Shown: piece after piece, positions 14,825-23,554 of the stretch
Numbering within the stretch: position 1 is the first letter of the stretch
How the letters are laid out: each line of letters opens with the position of its first letter
Assembly: GCA_003641745.1 (NCBI GenBank)
Contig: QNAI01000016.1
Location: 1-36,254, forward strand
DNA from: Verrucomicrobiota bacterium
GTDB lineage: Bacteria > Verrucomicrobiota > Verrucomicrobiia > Opitutales > Opitutaceae
Length of the DNA stretch: 36,254 bases
Reading direction: 5' to 3'
The notes under the pieces: model-generated
Database searches by the model: none
Seen by the model: only the letters and a program-made list of their open reading frames with translations
What the model was told of the DNA's origin: nothing
Made by a program: the position numbers and the translations under genes

Positions 14825-17800
14825 ATGTTCACTCATTTCTTCATCAAGCGGCCGATTTTCGCCGGTGTCATTTCGCTGGTCATTCTTCTGATCGGTGGAT
14901 TTGCCCTGTTTTCTCTGCCGATCGACCGGTATCCGGACATCGCTCCGCCGACCGTAATCGTTTCGGCGAACTATCCCGGTGCCGATGCCCGGACCATCGC
15001 CGAGACGGTCGCCACGCCGATCGAACTGGAGGTCAATGGTGTCGAAGACATGATCTACATGGAGAGTGTCAGTGCCAACGACGGCAGCATGTCACTGACC
15101 ATCACTTTTGAAACCGGAACCGACTTGGATATGGCCAATGTCCTGGTCCAGAATCGCGTTTCCACGGCGACGCCGAAACTCCCCGAGGAGGTACGACGGA
15201 TGGGCGTCAAGGTGGAAAAGCAGATGTCCACCGCGAATTTGTTCCTCGCGTTCAGCAGTCCGGACGGCACCCGGGATGATTTCTTCCTGTCCAATTACCT
15301 GAATCAGTCGGTCAAGGACGAGATCGCTCGGGTGGACGGAGTGGGCAAGGTCCAGGCTTTCGGAGTCGGTGAATTTTCCATTCGTATCTGGCTTGATCCC
15401 GAGAAACTCATTTCGCTGAAAATGTCGGCCGAAGAGGTCGTTAATGCGGTTCGCGAACAGAATGTCCAAGTGGCGGCCGGGCAGATCGGTGAGCCTCCGG
15501 TGCCGGAGGGACAGGCCTATCAATTCGTGATCAACGTCAAGGGTCGGCTTGCGACCGAGGAAGAGTTTGGTCACATCGTCGTACGCACCGGTGAAGATGG
15601 ACGCGTGGTTCGCCTGAGGGACGTGGCCACGGTGCAGTTGGGGTCGGATATGTACCTGTTCTCAGCTCGATTCAACGGCCTGCCTGCCGCCGCGCTCGCC
15701 GTCTACCAGATTCCCGGGGCCAATGCCCTTGGAGTTGCCGATGGGATCAAAGCCAAAATGGCCGAACTCGCCGAACGCTTTCCATCGGGGATGACCTACG
15801 ATGTCGCTTACGACAATACCATCGTTATCAAGGCTTCGATCGATGAGATGGTGGAGACGCTCTTCATCACGCTCGCCCTGGTGATCCTGACCGTCTTTAT
15901 CTTCCTCCAGAATTTCAGGGCAACCCTCATTCCGGCCATGACCATTCCGGTTTCGCTTATCGGAACCTTCGCCGCCCTGTCCGCTCTCGGTTTCTCTCTC
16001 AACCAGTTCACCCTGCTTGGTCTGATCCTCGTGATCGGCATCGTGGTCGATGATGCGATCGTCGTGGTCGAGAACTGTACCGCCCACCTGGACAAGGGAG
16101 CCAAGGATTCCAAGGAAGCCGCCCGGCGGGCCATGAATGAAGTGACCGGACCGGTCATAGCAACGACCCTCGTGCTTCTGGCCGTTTTTGTGCCGACGGC
16201 GTTCATGGGTGGCATCACGGGCATCCTCTTTCAGCAATTTGCCGTGACCATCTCAGTCGCCACGATCTTCAGTTCGATCAATGCCTTGACTTTGAGTCCG
16301 GCTCTTTGCGGCGTGCTTCTCCGACCGACCGGCGACAAGAAGCCACCCGCCTGGGCGCGGGGCTTCAACCGTATGATGGCTGTGGGGACGAACGGCTTGG
16401 GCAGGACAGTAACCATGGTGCTGCGCCGTTCGATTCTCGGCATCATCGTGTTCGCCGGCCTGATTGCTCTTTCCGGGTATGGATTTGTCCAGCTGCCCGG
16501 CGGATTCGTGCCCCAGGAGGATGAGGGGTATTGTATTATTTCGGTCCAATTGCCGGACGCTGCCTCGCAGGAGCGAACCCAGGCGTTCATTCGAAAGGTT
16601 GAGGAGATCGTCGAGGACACCCCGGGCGTGCGTTACAACCTCTCCATCACCGGGTACTCGCTGCTCGACGGCGCCGCGGCTCCGAATGCGGGTTTCTGTT
16701 ATGTCATATTTGACGACTGGTCGGAGCGCGACGAAAACACCAGCCAGGAAGCGATCATCGCCAGTTTCAACCAGAGGTTGAGCAGACTCCAGGACGCGGT
16801 TGCCTTTTCCTTTGCCGCCCCGTCACTTCCCGGCATCGGGCTGTCGGGTGGTTTCAGTTTTCAATTGCAGGAACGAGGTGGTGGAGACCTCGCCTCGCTG
16901 CAGAAGGTGGCTGATGAATTCATTGCGGACGGCAATGCGCAGGCAGGCCTGGACGGAATGAATACGACCTTCCGGGCGAATACTCCGCAATTATTTGTCG
17001 ATATCGATCGTGACCAGGTGCTGACCAAGAATATATCCATGTCCAGCGTTTTTGGCGCCATGCAGATCTTTCTGGGTTCGTCCTATATCAATGATGTGAC
17101 CCTCTTTAACCGGGTCTACAAAGTAAAGGCGCAGGCGGATCCCCGATTTCGAGGACAGATTGATCAGATACTTGACCTGCAACTCAAGAACCGTGCCGGC
17201 GATATGGTTCCGCTTGGGGCTGTCGTTCGGATCGACGAGGTGCTCGGGCCACAGTCGGTCAAGCGCTTCAATCTCTACCCCGCAGCGAAAATCATAGGAA
17301 ATGGAGGTCCCGGATACAGTTCGGGGCAGGCCATGGAACTCATCGAGGATATGGCGGATCAGAAGCTTTCGTCCACCATGGGAATTGCCTGGACGGAAAT
17401 GTCCTACCAGGAGAAGGCGGCCTCCGGCGGAACAAACGTGATCTTCCTCATTGCGATCATCCTGGTTTACCTGGTCCTGGCCGCACAGTATGAGAGCTGG
17501 AGCATTCCGATCTCGGTCTGCATGGCGGTGCCGACCGCATTGCTAGGTGCGGTTATCGGGCTGGCCGCGCGAGGCTACGCCAACGATGTCTATGCGCAGG
17601 TGGGGATTGTCCTGCTGATCGGTTTATCGACCAAGAGCGCCATCCTGATTTCTGAATTTGCCAAGTCTCAAAGGGATTCCGGGATGTCCACCTTTGAGGC
17701 GGCGATCAGCGCGACAAAACTGCGTTTTCGGGCTGTTCTGATGACGGCGCTTTCCTTCATCCTGGGAGTCATCCCCCTGTTGATCGCCTCGGGTGCAGGC

Positions 17801-17968
17801 GCCGAGTCACGCAAGATCATCGGGGTTACCGTTTTCGCCGGGATGTTGGTCGCGACCGTGGTCAGCCTGATCGCCGTGCCCATGCTTTTCTACGTTGTCC
17901 AGGTCGTGGTGGAGAAGCTCTTCGGATCCAAGGCGGCAAAACCGGTTGAAATCGCCGAAGGCCACTGA
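14825..17968 (+). CDS. RND efflux permease, HAE1 family (AcrB-like)
   Basis: The 1047-aa product is the inner-membrane proton-driven pump. The length and order match AcrB: TM1 (about 9-29), a large periplasmic loop, six TM helices, a second loop, and TM8-12. The FFIKRPIFAGV opening is typical. Proton-relay residues sit in GIVVDDAIVVVEN (Asp409-Asp410, equivalent to AcrB Asp407-Asp408), and TKSAILISEFAK holds the matching Lys near residue 940. YLVLAAQYESW before TM8 is another family mark. The pump works as a trimer with the adaptor and channel encoded just upstream. Two mutually exclusive hairpins follow the stop codon. Confidence 0.96.
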   Translation: MFTHFFIKRPIFAGVISLVILLIGGFALFSLPIDRYPDIAPPTVIVSANYPGADARTIAETVATPIELEVNGVEDMIYMESVSANDGSMSLTITFETGTDLDMANVLVQNRVSTATPKLPEEVRRMGVKVEKQMSTANLFLAFSSPDGTRDDFFLSNYLNQSVKDEIARVDGVGKVQAFGVGEFSIRIWLDPEKLISLKMSAEEVVNAVREQNVQVAAGQIGEPPVPEGQAYQFVINVKGRLATEEEFGHIVVRTGEDGRVVRLRDVATVQLGSDMYLFSARFNGLPAAALAVYQIPGANALGVADGIKAKMAELAERFPSGMTYDVAYDNTIVIKASIDEMVETLFITLALVILTVFIFLQNFRATLIPAMTIPVSLIGTFAALSALGFSLNQFTLLGLILVIGIVVDDAIVVVENCTAHLDKGAKDSKEAARRAMNEVTGPVIATTLVLLAVFVPTAFMGGITGILFQQFAVTISVATIFSSINALTLSPALCGVLLRPTGDKKPPAWARGFNRMMAVGTNGLGRTVTMVLRRSILGIIVFAGLIALSGYGFVQLPGGFVPQEDEGYCIISVQLPDAASQERTQAFIRKVEEIVEDTPGVRYNLSITGYSLLDGAAAPNAGFCYVIFDDWSERDENTSQEAIIASFNQRLSRLQDAVAFSFAAPSLPGIGLSGGFSFQLQERGGGDLASLQKVADEFIADGNAQAGLDGMNTTFRANTPQLFVDIDRDQVLTKNISMSSVFGAMQIFLGSSYINDVTLFNRVYKVKAQADPRFRGQIDQILDLQLKNRAGDMVPLGAVVRIDEVLGPQSVKRFNLYPAAKIIGNGGPGYSSGQAMELIEDMADQKLSSTMGIAWTEMSYQEKAASGGTNVIFLIAIILVYLVLAAQYESWSIPISVCMAVPTALLGAVIGLAARGYANDVYAQVGIVLLIGLSTKSAILISEFAKSQRDSGMSTFEAAISATKLRFRAVLMTALSFILGVIPLLIASGAGAESRKIIGVTVFAGMLVATVVSLIAVPMLFYVVQVVVEKLFGSKAAKPVEIAEGH

Positions 17969-17983
17969 AGCCTGAGGACGCGG

Positions 17984-18032
17984 ATTTTCCTGAACGGCAA
18001 GGAAAATTGTTGCAACCGCGCTGTGCCGTTCA
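17984..18032 (+). promoter_or_regulatory. Two mutually exclusive hairpins after the RND gene
   Basis: ATTTTCCT (17984-17991) pairs perfectly with AGGAAAAT (18000-18007), leaving loop GAACGGCA. That loop, with the preceding T (17991-17999), also pairs perfectly over 9 bp with TGCCGTTCA (18024-18032). The arrangement lies between the pump gene and the outer-membrane protein gene starting at 18116, and could attenuate or protect the message. Function is inference; no T-run follows either stem. Confidence 0.4.
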
Positions 18033-18115
18033 AGGGAGATGGACTCGAGGCAACGCTCGCTCAGGTGAATTAGGTTGCCTATTGCGAACCTTTTGAGTGG
18101 TTTGGGGGCATTCCT

Positions 18116-18967
18116 ATGATGCCGAAGCGAACCAGTTTTCTCCCCCTTCTGCTATGTGCTTTCCTGGCGATTCAGGCAACGGTACGTGGTCAGGTCGTAA
18201 CGAAGACGAAATATATCTTTGGCAGTGATATCGAACTGGGAGGGTTCTGGCCGGCGCTCTCCACTGAAATCCGTCTGGATTCCGCTGACGGCGAGACCGG
18301 CACCGGTGTGGATTTCGAAAGCGATCTGAATTTTTCTGACCGGAAGTTTCTTCCTCTGTTCCAAGCTTCATGGCGGCCCTCGAAAAGCTGGCTGTTCCAG
18401 TTGGATTACGTAAATCTGAACCGCAGCAATTCGTCGGTTCTCGAGACCGAGATCGAATGGCCTCCGGGCGAGGGTGGTGAGGTTTTTCCGGTCGATGCGG
18501 AGGTAAATTCATTCCTGGATTATCAGACATCGCGAATCTCCGCGGCCTATGTCTTCAGGACGAGCAAAAAATCTGAATTGGCGGTGGCCCTGGGATTCCA
18601 TCTGACCCAGATGTCGGCTGGAATCGGGTTGAAGGTCGCGGCCGGGGGCGAGGAAGCTTCCGGTTCGAAGGATATGGACCTGCCAGTCATTCCCTTGCCC
18701 TCGCTCGGGTTGTATTGGGGAATTCGACTTGGTGAAAAATGGACGGTGCGTCTCCGCGGAGATTTCTTCGCCCTCACCTACGATGACTATTCGGGCAGCC
18801 TGATTTCCGCCCGGGCTGAAGGGTTGTATGATTTTTCAGATCATTGGGGTGTCGGCGCCGGATTGAATTACTACGAACTTTCGATCGAAGCGGATAAAGA
18901 GAGATTCACCGGGAAAACAGAGTTCGGCTACTGGGGCCCGAATCTCTTTGTGCGGTATCTATTTTAA
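18116..18967 (+). CDS. Predicted outer-membrane beta-barrel protein
   Basis: The 283-aa product has a signal peptide (hydrophobic about 8-20, likely cut near VRGQ) followed by alternating polar/hydrophobic strands and a C-terminal Phe (VRYLF), the usual ending of proteins assembled by the Bam complex. Strand pairs such as WLFQLDYVNLNRSN, TVRLRGDFFALTYDDYSG and VGAGLNYYELSIEAD suggest a small barrel of about 8-10 strands, as in OmpW/OmpA-like surface proteins. I do not recognise a specific family. It follows the efflux operon by 147 bp and may be transcribed from it or separately. Two adjacent ATGs exist (18116, 18119); GGGGG lies upstream at a workable distance. Confidence 0.75.
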   Translation: MMPKRTSFLPLLLCAFLAIQATVRGQVVTKTKYIFGSDIELGGFWPALSTEIRLDSADGETGTGVDFESDLNFSDRKFLPLFQASWRPSKSWLFQLDYVNLNRSNSSVLETEIEWPPGEGGEVFPVDAEVNSFLDYQTSRISAAYVFRTSKKSELAVALGFHLTQMSAGIGLKVAAGGEEASGSKDMDLPVIPLPSLGLYWGIRLGEKWTVRLRGDFFALTYDDYSGSLISARAEGLYDFSDHWGVGAGLNYYELSIEADKERFTGKTEFGYWGPNLFVRYLF

Positions 18968-19077
18968 CAGGCGTCATTTGCCTGCGCATGCCTGGTTTGT
19001 CGGAGGCGGAGCTGCGGATGCCCGTTCGAGAATTCTGCGCGATTCGGCCACGCCCTGCCATTTCCGGATAAAGTGCA

Positions 19078-19107
19078 AAACAAACCGTAGTGCACTACGG
19101 TTTGTTT
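19078..19107. terminator. 30-bp perfect palindrome between convergent genes
   Basis: AAACAAACCGTAGTG is followed immediately by its reverse complement. The outer part is A-rich on one side and T-rich on the other, so each strand would give a stem ending in a U-rich run. It lies between the outer-membrane protein gene (ending 18967) and the convergent methyltransferase gene (ending 19214). A bidirectional terminator is the simplest reading. A smaller TGTAGT/ACTACA stem follows at about 19111-19131. Confidence 0.6.
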
Positions 19108-19213
19108 GAATGTAGTGAATTTTTGACTACAGGAGTGTTCGAGCGCGATTCGAACGTCTGGACCCTCTTCCTCTCCCGGCGGGCACTTCCAATGCATCCC
19201 GTTTTGGCTGGTT

Positions 19214-19969
19214 CTACCGAGATTGCGCCGCTTTCTTGCCGACAATGATCAATTGCTCACTCATCAAGAGCGGCACTGAGCACATTCTTCGAAACAGGTC
19301 CGCCTCTCCCCGCGCGAAGAGTTCCGAGTCATTCTTTGATTTCGCTTCGATCCAGGACGCTATCCAGATGAACGGAATCAGAACCATGAGGCAAAAGTAA
19401 CGAATCTTTATCGTGCTGGACTTGACTGCTTCGATCGCGATTCCATGCGTCTTCAGCAATGCGTGCAGGGTGGGGAAGTCGACCGGATTGATGTGGTATT
19501 CGTAGAGCTGATCGATGGTCGTGTCCCACCCGATGCGCCGTCGGATGATCTTGTGGGTTCCTGTAAGGAGGAACTTCATGCGAGACTGCAGGCGATGAAT
19601 GTTCGGACTCGTGATGATCACCCGGCCGCCGGGTTTGAGGATTCGCGCTATCTCGGCAATGATCATGAAATGGTCGGGCAGGTGCTCGATCACCTCAGTC
19701 ATCACCACGACATCATAGGAGTCATCCGGGAAGGGCAGTGGCCGATTCAAAGCGACACCCTTGTGGATGGTGGCCGCCTCAAGAATCAGTTGGGGGTTTT
19801 CGATGATGTAGTCCCCGTCCTGGTAGTGCGTCCCCTCGGCCGCGCACCCTTCCTCTGAAAGGGCCTGAAGGACATGCCCTTCGCCGCAGCTCAGATCGAT
19901 TATGGACAAGTTCAGATAATCGGGGAGTTGCCCGATTATCTGAACGACTTTTCGTTGAATGGTATTCAT
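19214..19969 (-). CDS. Class I SAM-dependent methyltransferase
   Basis: The 251-aa product has the Rossmann-like methyltransferase core: motif I IIDLSCGEGHVLQAL (about 23-37), an acidic region after strand 2, post-motif SYDVVVMTEVIEHLPDH and LKPGGRVIITSPN. These bind S-adenosylmethionine. A hydrophobic segment near residue 195-210 (FCLMVLIPFIWIASW) suggests membrane attachment, common among methyltransferases that act on lipid-linked or quinone-like substrates or surface glycans. It is divergent from a glycosyltransferase gene, so a role in cell-surface glycan or lipid synthesis is plausible but unproven. Its message contains a perfect 15-bp hairpin starting 24 nt after the start codon (19910-19945), which may reduce translation. 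Confidence 0.88.
   Translation of the reverse strand: MNTIQRKVVQIIGQLPDYLNLSIIDLSCGEGHVLQALSEEGCAAEGTHYQDGDYIIENPQLILEAATIHKGVALNRPLPFPDDSYDVVVMTEVIEHLPDHFMIIAEIARILKPGGRVIITSPNIHRLQSRMKFLLTGTHKIIRRRIGWDTTIDQLYEYHINPVDFPTLHALLKTHGIAIEAVKSSTIKIRYFCLMVLIPFIWIASWIEAKSKNDSELFARGEADLFRRMCSVPLLMSEQLIIVGKKAAQSR
19910..19945 (-). repeat. Perfect 15-bp hairpin inside the methyltransferase coding start
   Basis: 19910-19924 and 19931-19945 are exact reverse complements (GTTCAGATAATCGGG arms) separated by GAGTTG. It encodes residues 9-20 of the methyltransferase (VQIIGQLPDYLN). A stem this long so close to the start codon could act on translation, or be a small palindrome absorbed into the gene. Confidence 0.7.
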
Positions 19970-20052
19970 TATGGTTTGCCAGACAGTCCGGTATCAGCCC
20001 CAGTATTTCAGCTCCGGCACCAATGAAATCGACACAGGGTACAGGTTCAAGG

Positions 20053-21135
20053 ATGAAGCCGAAGCGGATCATGCTTTTCGGCACCGGTGGCGGGTCCGGA
20101 GTGACCCGGTTTCTGGTGGACTCGGCGGCGACTCATAAACGCCTGGGGAATTTCGATCCAATGGTTGTCTTCCGTCGAAAACGGAATCCACTCGGTCAGC
20201 AGTTCATTGACGACCTCGAGGCGGACGATGTGCCGTGGGCTGAGGTAAGGGCGGCTCCGAAGATCGTGACCATCACGCAGCTTCGACGACGGATTCGAGA
20301 ATTTCGGCCGGACATTTTTGTTGTTCACGGTCACAGCGATCATATCTGGGGTCGGATGGCAGCCATCCGGGAGAGAGTCCCTATCGTGATCATGGTCGAG
20401 CAGAACATCGAACGCTATGTCTGGCTGCAGCGGTTGCGTTCGGTGGCTCTTGCCAGGCATACCGATGCGATTGTCGCCGTCAGCCATGGTGTAGGAGAGA
20501 ACCTGGTACGCTTGGGGCATCCGCGTCACACACTCCACGTGATCCACAATGGCACGCTGCCGGGAAGATTCGACCGGGCTGCCGAGGTCCCTCTTGATGA
20601 ACGCGAACCGGCGGTCTTGATGGCCGCTCGTTTTGCCCGACAGAAAGACCATGCCAGTTTGATTCGCGCTGCCGGGTTGCTTCGCGACCGCGGGACTCCG
20701 GTCAAGATTCGATTGGCCGGATGCGGAAGCTCTCGCCACGAGAGGAAGGTACGCAGGCTCGTGACCGAGTTTGGGCTGCGTGATCAGGTCGAATTTCTTG
20801 GGCCACGCGATGATATCGCCGCCCTTCTCGCCCAACATCGCGTATCTGTGCTCTCAACCCGCTATGAGGGCTTGGCTATCGCCGTGGTGGAGGCGATGGT
20901 GGCCGGATGCGCCGTGGTCGCCTCAAATGTTGTCGGGGTTGAGGATGTTATTGAGCACGGCAAAACCGGTTGGCTGGTGAAGCCGGGCGACCCTGAATCT
21001 CTCGCCCGTGGCATCACGGAAGCCCTGGGCCCCGAAGGTGTGGCACGGGCTGCTGCCGGGCGGGGCTTTGCCCTGCGATATCTTTCGATGGAGAAGATCG
21101 TGTCCGACTACGAAAGCCTGTTCAGGACACTTTGA
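20053..21135 (+). CDS. Glycosyltransferase family 4 protein
   Basis: The 360-aa product has the GT-B fold of retaining GT4 enzymes, which transfer a sugar from a nucleotide donor to a lipid or glycan acceptor in the cytoplasm or at the inner membrane. The N-terminal domain starts RIMLFGTGGGSGVTRFL, followed by VVHGHSDHIWG and AIVAVSHGVGENL. The C-terminal domain has PAVLMAARFARQKDH, the GPRDDIAALLAQ helix, and STRYEGLAIAVVEAMVAGC, the EX7E-type donor-binding signature. I chose the ATG at 20053 because it opens at the first strand; an in-frame ATG at 20023 would add ten residues. It is divergent from the methyltransferase. Donor and acceptor are not predictable. Confidence 0.9.
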   Translation: MKPKRIMLFGTGGGSGVTRFLVDSAATHKRLGNFDPMVVFRRKRNPLGQQFIDDLEADDVPWAEVRAAPKIVTITQLRRRIREFRPDIFVVHGHSDHIWGRMAAIRERVPIVIMVEQNIERYVWLQRLRSVALARHTDAIVAVSHGVGENLVRLGHPRHTLHVIHNGTLPGRFDRAAEVPLDEREPAVLMAARFARQKDHASLIRAAGLLRDRGTPVKIRLAGCGSSRHERKVRRLVTEFGLRDQVEFLGPRDDIAALLAQHRVSVLSTRYEGLAIAVVEAMVAGCAVVASNVVGVEDVIEHGKTGWLVKPGDPESLARGITEALGPEGVARAAAGRGFALRYLSMEKIVSDYESLFRTL

Positions 21136-21175
21136 TTGGAGAATGTCACCGTGTCGCCCAAACCGCTGCCGGCCG

Positions 21176-21404
21176 ATTCGGAGGGTCGACTTCCACGTCG
21201 ACCATTGGGTGAGGGGCCGTAACAAAATGACTCACACAAATCTGCTGGTCTTTTCGGCGGGCAACGGTGTTGGATTTCGGCTCAAATAGCCCGCACTATT
21301 CGCCCGAACCCGCCTTGTTGTTTCCCGAAAATCCTGCGCATCTTTGATAACTTATTTCGTTACGGCCCCTAAGGGCGGCTGACATGGAAGTCAGCCCTCC
21401 GAAT
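21176..21404. mobile_element. 229-bp element with 46-48-bp inverted ends
   Basis: The left arm 21176-21223 and the right arm 21359-21404 are inverted copies, nearly all positions matching apart from a few substitutions and a 2-bp length difference. Each arm carries its own short palindrome: GTCGAC...GTCGAC on the left and GGCTGAC...GTCAGCC on the right. The 135 bp between encode nothing convincing. The layout resembles a MITE or paired REP unit. It fills most of the gap between the glycosyltransferase and SulP genes. Confidence 0.75.
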
Positions 21405-21503
21405 TGGCAGGGACCGAGGCTGATCTGATCGTAATAACAGTCCCGTTGTCGTTCGCGGTAGTGCTTCGGCCGATACCGTTCTGCATCACCTCCGTGCTGT
21501 CAT

Positions 21504-23357
21504 TCATCCTCTCTGTTCTTCGCGGGCCTTCCGGGCCGCGTCGACGAAGATCCGGATCTCGGCATCCTTGCGACCCAGAAGTTCCTGGGCGCGCTTGAGT
21601 GCGTTTCGGGTGGAGAGGGTCGGATTTGTCGTCACCTCCGGGAAGAAGTTCTTCTCCCCCAATTCCTCGAGTACCCCGGCATTCCTGAAGACGCGCCGGA
21701 TCTCGCGGTCCGCCCCGGACACGATGAGGTCGCGGTCGTTCTGCCGCAAAAATCGCAAGAGTTCCTCGATGGCCAGGACGGCGGTCGAATCCAGGTGGTG
21801 GGCGTTTTTCAATCGAAGAATGATAATCTTCAGGTTGGGGTCCTGGGTCACCTGGCGGGTCTGCTCGACAAAGATCTCGGTCGATCCGAAGAACAGGTCG
21901 CCCTCGGCGTGAAGAATCGCGATGCCGGGTACCGCCCGGGCCGCTCGATCCTTGATCTCGGCCAGCTGACCTTCGGGGTTGAAATTGTATTCAACCAGTT
22001 CGGGCACCCCGGCCTTGTGCAGGAAGAGAACCACGGAGGTGAGGGAACCAATGTAAATGGCGGCATCGAGAGTGAAGATCATGGCTGCTCCGAAGGTCAC
22101 GAAAAAGGCCATCGAGTCGGACCAGGTGGTGCGCAGGGCTGCTAGAATATGGTGCTTGTTGAGCAGCGTGACTGCGATGCACATGACGACGGCCGCCAGG
22201 GCGGCCTTGGGAATGAAGCCGATCAGGAACCCCACGCTGAAGAGGAGAATCAGTATAATGATGCCCGCAATGATGGTGGCGATGGGCGAGCGGGCGCCGC
22301 TGGCCGCGCTGAGCGCCGAGCGGGTGAGCGAGCCGGAGGAATCCATGCCGCCGACCAGCGAACTGGCCACATTGGCCACGCCCATGCCGTACATCTCCTG
22401 GTTGACGTCGAGTCGTTCACCGGATTGCGAGGCGACGCTCTTGCCGACCGATGCACCCTCCAGGATGGCGACGAATGCAAGGGCCATGGCCGGGGCCGAC
22501 AGCTCGCCAATCAGGTTCAGGTCGGGCACAATGGCCAGGAAACGGATTTCGCCCAGCGAGAATCCGCTCAGATAGGTGAGGTGCCAACCAAGGTGCTCAA
22601 AACCGATTGCGAGCAATCCGGTAATGACGATGGTCAGGGCAACGTTGGGGAGGCGTGGAAGGAATTTCCTCAGGCCGATATTACAGACGAGAGCCGCACC
22701 GGCCATACCGAGTGCGGGCCAGCGGGTTTCGGGCAATCGATCCACGGTCTCGGCCAGGATCCCGAAAAAGGTCGATTCCCCCTCGATCCTGAACCCGAGC
22801 GCGTTCTGGACCTGGTTCATCATGATCAGGGCGGCCGCGGCGGTGACGTAGCCGGTAATCACGGTCCGGGAGATATAGTTGATCAGGACGGACAGGCGGG
22901 CGATGGCGCCCAGGATCTGGAAAAATCCGACCAGCAGGATGAAGAGGGGCAGGGCGGTAAAGACCTCGCCTCCACTCAATCCGACCGAGGCAAAACCACT
23001 GAAGATGAGGATGGCGGTCGCGTTGGTCGGACCGAGGACGATGAAACGGGAACCGGAGAAGAGCGGACCGGTAACCGCACCGACCCCCGATGAAATCAGG
23101 CCGTATTGGGCCGGAAGACCCGCAATGAGGGAGTAGGCAATGCTTTGGGGAAAGGCGAGAAGGGCCACGTTGATTCCCGCCCGCAGATCACCCGGCAAGT
23201 CCTTCCGATTGCAGCGCTTCAGCACTCCGATGGCCGGAAAGAAGTTGATGTGGATACCCCGGAGATAGCGATTGAATCGCCATGCGAAAAACCGCGTCCA
23301 CCGCCCGATCGGGTGTCGGTGGGTCCTGCGGCGCCTGGGGGAGATGTCGAGTGCCAT
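21504..23357 (-). CDS. SulP family anion transporter with STAS domain
   Basis: The 617-aa product belongs to the SulP/SLC26 family: inner-membrane transporters of sulfate, bicarbonate or other anions. The core has about 10-14 hydrophobic helices and starts with the family signature DLPGDLRAGINVALLAFPQS, followed by GLPAQYGLISS and ATAILIFSGFASVGL. ERLDVNQEMYGMGVANVASS and GSLTRSALSAASGARSP are further SulP blocks. The C-terminal STAS domain (about 475-590) includes HAEGDLFFGST and HHLDSTAVLAIEELL. I chose the ATG at 23355-23357 (MALDISPRRRR); an in-frame ATG at 23402 adds 15 residues. The gene stands alone, divergent from a UroD-family gene. No carbonic anhydrase or sulfate-assimilation gene is adjacent, so the anion is unknown. 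Confidence 0.93.
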   Translation of the reverse strand: MALDISPRRRRTHRHPIGRWTRFFAWRFNRYLRGIHINFFPAIGVLKRCNRKDLPGDLRAGINVALLAFPQSIAYSLIAGLPAQYGLISSGVGAVTGPLFSGSRFIVLGPTNATAILIFSGFASVGLSGGEVFTALPLFILLVGFFQILGAIARLSVLINYISRTVITGYVTAAAALIMMNQVQNALGFRIEGESTFFGILAETVDRLPETRWPALGMAGAALVCNIGLRKFLPRLPNVALTIVITGLLAIGFEHLGWHLTYLSGFSLGEIRFLAIVPDLNLIGELSAPAMALAFVAILEGASVGKSVASQSGERLDVNQEMYGMGVANVASSLVGGMDSSGSLTRSALSAASGARSPIATIIAGIIILILLFSVGFLIGFIPKAALAAVVMCIAVTLLNKHHILAALRTTWSDSMAFFVTFGAAMIFTLDAAIYIGSLTSVVLFLHKAGVPELVEYNFNPEGQLAEIKDRAARAVPGIAILHAEGDLFFGSTEIFVEQTRQVTQDPNLKIIILRLKNAHHLDSTAVLAIEELLRFLRQNDRDLIVSGADREIRRVFRNAGVLEELGEKNFFPEVTTNPTLSTRNALKRAQELLGRKDAEIRIFVDAARKAREEQRG

Positions 23358-23554
23358 CGGGGTGACTTCAGACTGTACGATTCCTGCGAAGGTTGGAACC
23401 ATAAACGAATACGATTCCGATCGCCTTCCATCATTCCATTCGATCAGGATCCAGGGCCATAGACCAACACGGTGGGTGTTTTCAGCGGTTGATATCGCGA
23501 GTCATTGCACCATGGTTGGCATCCGTCCATCATTCGAAGAACCCGGAATCTACT

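Noticed and set aside
15662-16237. 191-codon open frame on the minus strand
   Set aside because: It is a shadow of the RND permease, with charged low-complexity composition.
22149-23093. 314-codon open frame on the plus strand
   Set aside because: It is antisense to the SulP transporter; the Gly/Asp/Glu/Gln-rich translation is what GC-rich membrane-protein genes give in the opposite frame.
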